Source: Roseovarius sp. | GTDB taxonomy: Bacteria > Pseudomonadota > Alphaproteobacteria > Rhodobacterales > Rhodobacteraceae | Reading direction: 5' to 3' | DNA: 64,000 nucleotides | NCBI GenBank assembly: GCA_002720475.1 | Contig: PBIL01000005.1 | Coordinates: forward strand, 429,925 to 493,924 | Shown here: positions 57,288 through 64,000 of the stretch, piece after piece | How positions within the stretch are numbered: the stretch's first letter is position 1 | How the letters are laid out: each line of letters starts with the position of its first letter | Position numbers and translations under genes: made by a program | Notes under the pieces: generated by a model | Databases searched by the model: none | Seen by the model: only the letters and a program-made list of their open reading frames with translations | What the model was told of the DNA's origin: nothing

Positions 57288-59525
57288 TCAGGCAAAGCCG
57301 ATCTGCCGGTCGAAGGGCATCTCGCGCAGGCGCGTGCCGGTCACGGCAAAGATCGCGTTGGCCAGGGCCGGGGCGGCGGGCGGCACCGGCGGCTCGCCCA
57401 CCCCGCGGATCCGGTCGCCGTTCTCCAGCCCGCGCACCACGATCTCGGGGCACCGATAGAGGCGCATGGCGCGGAACGTGTCGAAATTCGTCTGCTCGGG
57501 CAGGCCGTCCCGATAGGTGATCTCGCCATGCATCGCATGGCCGAGACCGAAGACCACGCCGCCCTTCACCAGCCCGTCGAAATTCACCGGGTCGAGCACG
57601 CGGCCGACCTCGGCGGCGACGTGAACCTGGTCAAGGCGGATGCCGTCGGGCGTCACGCTAACCTCCACCACCATCGCGCAGGGCACCCCGAACGAGAGGC
57701 ACAGCGCCACGCCGCGCCCATGCCCTTCGGCCATCGCGGTGCCCCAGCCCGACATCTCGGCCACCGCCTCCAGCACCTTGCGCGAGGGGGCGTGATCGCA
57801 GAGCCGCAGCCGCTCTTCCAGCGGATCGGACCCGGCGGCGTGAATGAGTTCGTCGAGAAGGCTCTCGTGGAAGAACCCGTTGGTGGAGGCCCCCACCGAC
57901 CGCCAGGAGGAAATCGGTGCAAGCTCGGGCGCGCGATAGCCCGTCACCCGGTAATGCGGGATGGCATAGGGCTGATCCCAGGCCCCCGCCACGATCTGAA
58001 GGTCGGGGCCGGGGGCGGGGATCTCCTGCCGTCCCATCTGCGAGGCGACGATGGAGGGCATGGCAATGGCCAGATCGAGCGCCTCGACCCGCCCCCCCGC
58101 CACGCGCCCGCGCCCCCGCGCCATGGCGATCTGACGGGGAAAGTCATGGGTCATGTCCTCTTCGCGCGAATAGGTCAGCTTGACGGGCCGCCCCGGCACC
58201 GCCATGGCGATGCGCGCGGCATGGCGCACGGCCTCATCCTCCAGACGGTGCCCGAAACTGCCGCCGATCATCTCGACATGGACATGCACCGCCTCGGTCC
58301 GCAGGCCGGTGATCGCGGCCACGTTCCTCTGCACGAAACGCGGCACCTGCGTGCCGGTCCAGATATCGACGCGTTCGGGCGTGTAGAGCACCGTGGCGTT
58401 GAGCGGCTCGAGCGGCGCATGGGCCAGATAGGGCGCGCGATACTCGGCTTCGAGATCGGCTCCGCCGGCCAGCGCCTCCTCCACATCGCCCGCATCGCGG
58501 AACCGGCTGTCCTGCCGCGCGCTGTCGAAACTCTCCGAGAGCGCCTGCCAATGCCCCGCCATGTCAGGCGGAAAGGGGGACGGGCCGTGATCGAGCACGA
58601 TGGCCCCGGCCGCCTGCATCGCGTGCCAGGTGCTCGTGGCGATCACCGCCACCCCGCCGGGCAGGGGCAGCACCTTCTCCACCCCGCGCATCGCCTTTGC
58701 GCGGGTCGCGTCAAAGCTGCGCAGCGCCGCGCCCTGCGGTGCCAGCCGCACGGCGGCATGGAGCAGGCCGGGGCGCGTCACGTCGATGCCGTAGCCCTGC
58801 GTTCCGGTGGATTTCGCCACGATGTCGATGCGCTGCATCGGTTTCCCGAGCAGCTGCCAATCCGCGGGATCGCGCAGCGTGACCTCGGCCACCGGCTCGG
58901 TTTGCGCCGCCTCGGCGGCAAGGCTCCGGTAACTGAGCCGCGTGCCATCGGGCAGGATCACCGCGCCGCGCTCGGTCGTCAGGCTCGCCAGATCAACCCC
59001 TTGGAGGCGCGCCGCCGTGGCCTTCAGCGTCTCGCGCGCCACCGCGCCCGCGCGGCGCAGCTTGTCGTAGCCATCGGGCACGGTGGTCGAGCCGCCGGTG
59101 ATCTGCATGCCCAGAAACTTCATCGGCGCGGCCATTGCGCCGCGCGCGGTCTCGGCCAGCCAGCCCCGGTCGGTCGCGCGGAACGGCACCGCCTCGGCGG
59201 ACAGCGCCGTGTTCCAATAGGCGCGGTCGGGCGGGCCGAACTCGGTCCGCACCTGGTCGAGATCCACGTCCAGTTCCTCGGCGATGAGCGCCGCCTGGAT
59301 CGAGACCGCCCCTTGCCCCTTGTCGGCGCGCGGCGTGATCAGCGTGATCGCCTCCTTCGTGATCACCACGTAGGGCGTGAGCGCCGCCGCGCCCTCGGGC
59401 AGGTCCGCGAGCAGCGGGTTCGGATAGGGCGTCTTGAACCGCCAGACGCCGAAGGCCACGCCGCCCGCGATGGCGGCCGCGCCGATGAGAAAGCCCCGCC
59501 GGGCGATGGTCCGCGCGCGCCCCAT
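57288..59525 (-). CDS. Molybdenum hydroxylase large subunit, IorB-like (isoquinoline 1-oxidoreductase type)
   Basis: Molybdopterin-binding large subunit of a xanthine-dehydrogenase-family enzyme, 745 residues. The N-terminus has a twin-Arg-like signal (RRGFLIGAAAIAGG), so it is likely periplasmic. Typical blocks are PYLAHAPLEPLNATV, MIGGSFGHRLEDE, and near the end GVGEPPVPPAAPALANAI, which carries the active-site Glu. It starts 1 bp after the stop of its small [2Fe-2S] subunit gene. It lacks an FAD subunit gene, as IorAB enzymes do. The substrate is unknown. Confidence 0.88.
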   Translation of the reverse strand: MGRARTIARRGFLIGAAAIAGGVAFGVWRFKTPYPNPLLADLPEGAAALTPYVVITKEAITLITPRADKGQGAVSIQAALIAEELDVDLDQVRTEFGPPDRAYWNTALSAEAVPFRATDRGWLAETARGAMAAPMKFLGMQITGGSTTVPDGYDKLRRAGAVARETLKATAARLQGVDLASLTTERGAVILPDGTRLSYRSLAAEAAQTEPVAEVTLRDPADWQLLGKPMQRIDIVAKSTGTQGYGIDVTRPGLLHAAVRLAPQGAALRSFDATRAKAMRGVEKVLPLPGGVAVIATSTWHAMQAAGAIVLDHGPSPFPPDMAGHWQALSESFDSARQDSRFRDAGDVEEALAGGADLEAEYRAPYLAHAPLEPLNATVLYTPERVDIWTGTQVPRFVQRNVAAITGLRTEAVHVHVEMIGGSFGHRLEDEAVRHAARIAMAVPGRPVKLTYSREEDMTHDFPRQIAMARGRGRVAGGRVEALDLAIAMPSIVASQMGRQEIPAPGPDLQIVAGAWDQPYAIPHYRVTGYRAPELAPISSWRSVGASTNGFFHESLLDELIHAAGSDPLEERLRLCDHAPSRKVLEAVAEMSGWGTAMAEGHGRGVALCLSFGVPCAMVVEVSVTPDGIRLDQVHVAAEVGRVLDPVNFDGLVKGGVVFGLGHAMHGEITYRDGLPEQTNFDTFRAMRLYRCPEIVVRGLENGDRIRGVGEPPVPPAAPALANAIFAVTGTRLREMPFDRQIGFA

Positions 59526-59526
59526 C

Positions 59527-59988
59527 TCAGGCCCCCTTCATCGCGCGGGCGGCCGCGCGCATCGCCTCGCGGATGCGCGGATAGGTGCCGCAGCGGCAGA
59601 GATTGCCGGACATCGCAGCGTCGATATCCTCCTCCGTGGGGTCTGGGATCTCGGCCAGAAGGCTGGCGGCCTGCATGATCTGCCCGGACTGGCAATAGCC
59701 GCATTGCGCCACCTGGCGCTCGATCCAGGCCGCCTGAACCGGGTGGGGCGCCTCGGGGGTGCCCAGCCCCTCGATCGTCGTGACCGGCCCCCGGACATCG
59801 CCCAGGGCCACCTGGCAGGCGCGCGTGGCCACCCCGTCGATATGCACCGTGCAGGCCCCGCATTGCGCGATGCCGCAGCCGTATTTCGTGCCCGTCAGGC
59901 CCAGAACGTCGCGCAGCACCCACAGTAGCGGCATTGCGGGGTCGAGCCCGTCGGTCGGATGATCGGCCCCGTTCACGGTCAGCGGCAT
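59527..59988 (-). CDS. [2Fe-2S] small subunit, IorA-like
   Basis: A 153-residue iron-sulfur subunit that shuttles electrons from the molybdenum site. The plant-type [2Fe-2S] cluster cysteines are C38, C43, C46 and C58 ([15 protein letters not shown]). The second cluster has C96, C99, C131 and C133 (QCGYCQSGQ and [11 protein letters not shown]). The start at 59988 matches the normal length. It forms a two-gene unit with the large subunit and lies 128 bp downstream of moeA. Confidence 0.9.
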   Translation of the reverse strand: MPLTVNGADHPTDGLDPAMPLLWVLRDVLGLTGTKYGCGIAQCGACTVHIDGVATRACQVALGDVRGPVTTIEGLGTPEAPHPVQAAWIERQVAQCGYCQSGQIMQAASLLAEIPDPTEEDIDAAMSGNLCRCGTYPRIREAMRAAARAMKGA

Positions 59989-60116
59989 GGCGGAGTCCCT
60001 CCTTGTCCGGCTTGAGGATAAACCGTCCGGTTCAGGTGTAAAGCGGTCCTTGGCCTTTCCCCTGCCGGATCGGGGCCAGCGCCCGCCCTGCATCGGGGCG
60101 TGCCGCCAGGCCCTGC

Positions 60117-61286
60117 TTACACCGGCAGATACTCGACCACCTCGCCCGCCGCGCGTTCCCCGTCATGGGGCGGGCGGACAAGCAGCGCATCGGCATGGGC
60201 GAGGATGCTCAGGAGCGAGCTGTCCTGGCGGTCCTCGGCCGTGATCCCCTCGGGGCCAAGGCGGGCGCGCATGTAATGCTCGCGCGGGCCGTTGGCGGGC
60301 AGGGGGGCGGCCAGGCGCGCCGTCAGGCGCGGCGCGCGCGCCTCCCCCAGACCCTGCATCTTGCGAAGCATCGGCGCGATGAAGACCTGCCCGCAGACCA
60401 TGGCCGAGACCGGGTTGCCCGGCAGCCCCACCATCGCCGCATCCCCCATGCGCCCCGCCATCAGCGGCTTGCCCGGGCGCATGGCGACCTTGTAGAAGGC
60501 GCGCTCCAGCCCCAGCTCCGGCCCCAGCCGGGCAACCAGGTCGTGATCGCCCACCGAGGCCCCGCCGATCGTCACGATCAGGTCATTGCCCGTCGCCAGG
60601 CCGAGCACCGTTTCCAGCGAGGCGCGCGTGTCGCGGGCGATCGGCAGGAGCCGCGCCACCGCGCCGTGGCTCTCGAACAGCGCCTTGAGGCCGAAACCGT
60701 TGGAGGCGATGATCTGATCGGGGCCGGGGGTCTCTCCGGGCATCACCAGCTCGTCGCCGGTGGCGATGAGCGCCACCTCGGGGCGGCGATGCACCGGCAC
60801 GCGGGCGATGTTCATGGACGCCAGAAGAGCCAGATCGGCGGGACGCAGGCGGCGGGGGGCCGGGATCACCTCTCCCTTGCGGAAATCGCCGCCCATGGGG
60901 CGGATATTGTCCGAGGGGCCGACAGTTTCGCCAAGGGTGATGCGCTCGCCCGCGCGCGTCACATCCTCTTGCAGGATCACGCGGCTCGCGCCCTCGGGCA
61001 ACGGCGCGCCGGTGAAGATGCGCACCGCCTCGCCCGGTGCCACGCGGCCCGGGAACCCGTGCCCCGCCGCCGCCTCGCCGATGACCGAGAGCACGGAACC
61101 GGGGGCCGGGGTGCCGGCCACCGCATAGCCATCCATGGCCGAGGCGTCGAAGGGAGGCTGATCGCGCCCCGCCGCCACGTTGCGCGCCAGCACCCGGCCC
61201 GCCGCCTGCGCAAGCGGCACCTCCTCCACCTCCAGCGGCGCGACCAGCGCGAAGAGATGGCCGAGCGCCGCATCAACCGAGATCAT
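60117..61286 (-). CDS. moeA: Molybdopterin molybdenumtransferase MoeA
   Basis: Inserts molybdenum into adenylylated molybdopterin, releasing Moco. The segments [34 protein letters not shown] and [16 protein letters not shown] are family signatures. The length is 389 residues. The ATG overlaps the end of moaC (4 bp). It lies next to moaC and upstream of a molybdenum enzyme, so its supply role is clear. Confidence 0.95.
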   Translation of the reverse strand: MISVDAALGHLFALVAPLEVEEVPLAQAAGRVLARNVAAGRDQPPFDASAMDGYAVAGTPAPGSVLSVIGEAAAGHGFPGRVAPGEAVRIFTGAPLPEGASRVILQEDVTRAGERITLGETVGPSDNIRPMGGDFRKGEVIPAPRRLRPADLALLASMNIARVPVHRRPEVALIATGDELVMPGETPGPDQIIASNGFGLKALFESHGAVARLLPIARDTRASLETVLGLATGNDLIVTIGGASVGDHDLVARLGPELGLERAFYKVAMRPGKPLMAGRMGDAAMVGLPGNPVSAMVCGQVFIAPMLRKMQGLGEARAPRLTARLAAPLPANGPREHYMRARLGPEGITAEDRQDSSLLSILAHADALLVRPPHDGERAAGEVVEYLPV

Positions 61287-61759
61287 GGTGCCTCATATCG
61301 CCCGGACTTGCCGCCATCCTTGACCAGCAGCCGGACGCCGCCGATCTCCATCGTCTTGTCCACCGCCTTGGCCATGTCATAGACGGTGAGGGCGGCGACC
61401 GAGACCGCCGTCAGCGCCTCCATCTCCACCCCGGTCTGACCCGAGGTCCTGACGGTCGCCTCGATCCGCACCCCCGGCAGATCCGGGTCAAGCACCAGGT
61501 CAACCGCCACTTTCGTCACCGGCAACGGATGACAGAGCGGGATGAGATCGGACGTCTTCTTGGCCGCCATGATCCCCGCCAGCCGCGCGACCGAGAGCAC
61601 GTCGCCCTTCCTGGCGCGCCCTTCGGCGATGATGTCATGGGTGGCGCGCGCCATGCGCACATGGCCCTCGGCCACGGCCATCCGGTCGGTCACGGGCTTT
61701 TCGGAGACATCGACCATATGGGCATGGCCGCCCGCGTCGAAATGCGTGAGGCCCGCCAT
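61283..61759 (-). CDS. moaC: Cyclic pyranopterin monophosphate synthase MoaC
   Basis: Converts the MoaA product into cyclic pyranopterin monophosphate, the first molybdopterin intermediate. The conserved blocks are [37 protein letters not shown] and the lysine-containing [17 protein letters not shown]. The length of 158 residues is normal. Its ATG abuts the trpC stop, and it overlaps moeA. moaA is not in the window. Confidence 0.95.
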   Translation of the reverse strand: MAGLTHFDAGGHAHMVDVSEKPVTDRMAVAEGHVRMARATHDIIAEGRARKGDVLSVARLAGIMAAKKTSDLIPLCHPLPVTKVAVDLVLDPDLPGVRIEATVRTSGQTGVEMEALTAVSVAALTVYDMAKAVDKTMEIGGVRLLVKDGGKSGRYEAP

Positions 61760-62575
61760 TCACATGCCGCCCGCGGTCAGCGGATTGGCGAGCAGGTTCC
61801 GCGTCGCCGCCGCCACGTCCTCGGCGCGCATCAGCGTCTCGCCGATGAGGAAGGCGCGCGCCCCGTAGCGGGCCATCTCGGCCAGGTCCTCGGGCGTGGC
61901 CAGACCGCTCTCGGAGACGATCATGCGCTCGGGGGGGACGAATTTCACCAGCTTTCGGGTGGTGTCGAGCGTGGTCTCGAAGCTGCCCAGATCGCGGTTG
62001 TTGATGCCGATCATGCGCGATTTGAGCGCGCCGGCCCGCTCCAGCTCTTCGCGGTTGTGGACCTCGACGAGCGCGTCCATGCCCCAGTCGGTCGCCGCCG
62101 CCTCGAGCTCGGCGGCCTGTGCGTCCGAGACGCTCGCCATGATGATCAGGATGCAATCGGCCCCCCAGGCGCGCGCCTCCGCGACCTGGTAGGGGTCATA
62201 GAGGAAATCCTTGCGCAGGACGGGCAGATGACAGGCCGCGCGCGCCGCCTTGAGATGGTCCGGCGCGCCCTGAAAGCTGGGCCCGTCGGTCAGCACCGAG
62301 AGACAGGCCGCCCCGCCCTCCTCATAGGCGCGGGCCAGCGCGGCCGGGTCGAAATCTTCGCGGATCAGGCCCTTTGACGGGCTTGCCTTCTTGATCTCGG
62401 CAATCAGGCCGTAGCCGGTCTTCGACGCCTGGAGCAGCGCCTCGGAAAAGTGGCGCACGGCCGGGGCCTCCTGCGCCAGCGCCTCGATCTCCTCCAGAGG
62501 GTGCGCGGCCTTGGCGGCGGCGATTTCCTCAAGCTTGTAGGCCTTGATCCTTTCCAGGATGGTCGGGGTGCTCAT
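61760..62575 (-). CDS. trpC: Indole-3-glycerol phosphate synthase
   Basis: Closes the indole ring in tryptophan synthesis. The TIM barrel motifs [19 protein letters not shown] and [16 protein letters not shown] carry the catalytic Glu and Lys residues; the phosphate loop is in [19 protein letters not shown]. The length is 271 residues. It overlaps trpD by 4 bp and is followed directly by moaC, so trpGDC-moaC-moeA form one run. Confidence 0.96.
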   Translation of the reverse strand: MSTPTILERIKAYKLEEIAAAKAAHPLEEIEALAQEAPAVRHFSEALLQASKTGYGLIAEIKKASPSKGLIREDFDPAALARAYEEGGAACLSVLTDGPSFQGAPDHLKAARAACHLPVLRKDFLYDPYQVAEARAWGADCILIIMASVSDAQAAELEAAATDWGMDALVEVHNREELERAGALKSRMIGINNRDLGSFETTLDTTRKLVKFVPPERMIVSESGLATPEDLAEMARYGARAFLIGETLMRAEDVAAATRNLLANPLTAGGM

Positions 62576-63594
62576 GCAGCTTCCTCCGATGTCAGTTTCG
62601 CAAGGGCGGCCAGCCGCCCGCGCGCGGCCCCGCTGTCGATACTCTCGGCGGCCATGGCCACGCCGTCGCGCAGATCCTCCACGCGCCCCGCCACCGTCAG
62701 CGCCGCGGCGGCATTCAGAAGCACCGCGTCACGGTAGGCCCCCTTCGCCCCGTCGAGAAGCGCCGAGAGCGCGGCGGCATTCTTCTCGGGCGTGCCGCCG
62801 AGAATGGCCTCGAACGGATGCACGGGCAGGCCGAAATCCTCGGGGTGCAGTTCGGCCTCGCGGATCGTGCCATCCTCTTCCAGCGCGGCCAGCCATGTCA
62901 GGCCGGTGATCGTCATCTCGTCGGTGCCGTCGCTGCCATGGACAAGCCAGGCGCGCTCCGACCCCAGTTGCCCCAGCGTCTCGGCCATCGGGCGGATGAG
63001 ATCGCGCGAGAAGGCTCCGGTCAACTGCCGCTTGACGCCTGCCGGGTTGGTCAGCGGCCCGAGGATGTTGAAGATGGTGCGCGTGCCCAGCTCGGCGCGC
63101 ACCGGGCCGACATGGGCCATGGCCGGGTGGTGCATGGGCGCCATCATGAAGGCGATGCCCACCTCTGCCAGCACCCGTTCCACCGCCTCGGCCCCCAGCA
63201 TCACCTTGACGCCAAGCGCCGAGAGCGCATCCGCCGCGCCGGATTTCGAGCTGAGGTTGCGGTTGCCATGCTTGGCCACCGGCACGCCCGCGCCCGCCAC
63301 CACCAGTGCCGTCGCGGTCGAGATGTTGAGCGTGCCCTTGCCGTCGCCCCCCGTGCCCACGATGTCCATCGCGCCCTCGGGTGCGCGCACCTTGTGGCAT
63401 TTGGCGCGCATCACGGCGGCGGCGGCGGCGTATTCGTCCACCGTCTCGCCCCGGGTGCGCAGCGCCATGAGAAACCCGCCCGTCTGCGCCGGCGTCGCCT
63501 CTCCGGCGAAGAGGATGCCGAAGGCCGCCTCGGCCTCGGCCCGGCTCAGCGCGCGGTCGGCAGCGGCACCGATGAGGGCACGGATATCGCTCAT
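62572..63594 (-). CDS. trpD: Anthranilate phosphoribosyltransferase
   Basis: Transfers phosphoribose to anthranilate. The PRPP loop [15 protein letters not shown] and the anthranilate site [17 protein letters not shown] are present near residues 78-120. The start at 63594 gives 340 residues; the longer upstream frame runs antiparallel to nothing but overlaps trpG. The ATG overlaps the trpG stop. It is coupled on both sides. Confidence 0.96.
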   Translation of the reverse strand: MSDIRALIGAAADRALSRAEAEAAFGILFAGEATPAQTGGFLMALRTRGETVDEYAAAAAVMRAKCHKVRAPEGAMDIVGTGGDGKGTLNISTATALVVAGAGVPVAKHGNRNLSSKSGAADALSALGVKVMLGAEAVERVLAEVGIAFMMAPMHHPAMAHVGPVRAELGTRTIFNILGPLTNPAGVKRQLTGAFSRDLIRPMAETLGQLGSERAWLVHGSDGTDEMTITGLTWLAALEEDGTIREAELHPEDFGLPVHPFEAILGGTPEKNAAALSALLDGAKGAYRDAVLLNAAAALTVAGRVEDLRDGVAMAAESIDSGAARGRLAALAKLTSEEAA

Positions 63595-64000
63595 GCGGCT
63601 ATCTTCATGCGCGAGAGGAAATTTCGCAAGAGCGCGTGGCCGTGCTGCGAGGCGATGGATTCGGGGTGGAACTGCACGCCGTGGATCTCGTGCGCGCGGT
63701 GGCGCAGGCCCATGATCGTGCCATCGGCGAGTTCGGCGGTGATCTCCAGACAGTCGGGCAGGCTCTCGCGCTCCACGACAAGGGAATGATAGCGCGTTGC
63801 CTCGAAGGGGGATGGCAGGCCCTCGAACACGCTCCGGCCGCCGTGGTGGATCACGCCCATCTTGCCGTGCACGATCTCGGAATGGCGCACCACCCGCCCG
63901 CCGAAAGCCTGCCCGATGGCCTGATGGCCGAGGCACACCCCCAGAAGCGGGATACCCGCCTCGGCCGCGGCGAGCGTCAGCGGCAGGCAGATGCCCGCCT
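63591..64000 (-). CDS. trpG: Anthranilate synthase component II (glutamine amidotransferase), C-terminal part
   Basis: Class I glutamine amidotransferase that supplies ammonia for anthranilate. The nucleophile Cys lies in [19 protein letters not shown]. The catalytic His and Glu are in [15 protein letters not shown], read here as [11 protein letters not shown]. About 136 residues are inside the window; the N-terminus lies beyond its right edge. The frame continues upstream through [15 protein letters not shown] to the last base. The stop overlaps trpD. Confidence 0.93.
   Translation of the reverse strand, partial: AGICLPLTLAAAEAGIPLLGVCLGHQAIGQAFGGRVVRHSEIVHGKMGVIHHGGRSVFEGLPSPFEATRYHSLVVERESLPDCLEITAELADGTIMGLRHRAHEIHGVQFHPESIASQHGHALLRNFLSRMKIAA

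Overview
The window looks like a chromosomal segment of a phototrophic alphaproteobacterium of the order Rhodobacterales (Roseobacter or Rhodovulum type). It has very high GC and dense, translationally coupled genes. It carries the crtDC / crtEF-bchCXYZ-pufQBALMC-dxs arrangement of purple bacteria. It has a reaction-centre cytochrome gene (pufC) where Rhodobacter has pufX, and Rhodobacterales-type genes such as trgAB, chpT, olsBA and DUF4169. I saw no rRNA, tRNA, CRISPR array, insertion sequence, phage gene or replication origin. No gap between genes exceeds about 300 bases; the largest (51626-51890, 20386-20617, 47119-47331) hold nothing recognisable except the sites listed.

Layout. 1-15967: the 3' end of glyA marks the border of the photosynthesis gene cluster. 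It converges on crtC-crtD (minus strand). The divergent crtE-crtF-bchC-bchX-small ORF-bchY-bchZ-pufQ-pufB-pufA-pufL-pufM-pufC-dxs run follows. Tandem TGT-N12-ACA sites (PpsR/CrtJ type) lie in the crtD/crtE gap and before bchC. The products make geranylgeranyl diphosphate, convert neurosporene to spheroidene-type carotenoids, finish bacteriochlorophyllide a, and build LH1 and a reaction centre whose cytochrome keeps only three CxxCH motifs. A 51-codon ORF with good translation signals sits between bchX and bchY.

16017-23577: chromate-type transporter, SspB-like adaptor, phospholipid methyltransferase-like protein, fumarase C, DUF4169, ribbon-helix-helix protein, BCCT transporter with a clear terminator, and a cysteine-desulfurase-like PLP enzyme. 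23575-31805: a seven-gene run (photolyase, cyclopropane-fatty-acid synthase, TrgA, TrgB, cysteine synthase, MscS channel, AlaX) behind a possible ECF sigma-E promoter, which suggests a light, oxidant and tellurite stress operon. 31809-44662: AI-2E permease, ChpT phosphotransferase, DUF3553, OlsB/OlsA, an orphan solute-binding protein with a membrane protein, ThrS, HtpX, a sulfotransferase, a GAPDH paralogue, a SPOR-domain protein and Upp.

44839-53326: fused malic enzyme/phosphotransacetylase behind an 18-bp palindrome, propionyl-CoA synthetase behind a 13-bp-arm inverted repeat, tandem UspA, SulP permease, SurE and Pcm. 53386-64000: NlpD-like lipoprotein with a degenerate LytM domain, ThiE, AbrB-family membrane protein, Crp/Fnr regulator with an FNR-like box, an IorAB-type molybdenum hydroxylase, MoeA, MoaC, TrpC, TrpD and the C-terminal part of TrpG, running off the end. 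Most long open frames opposite the real genes are high-GC shadows and were left out.
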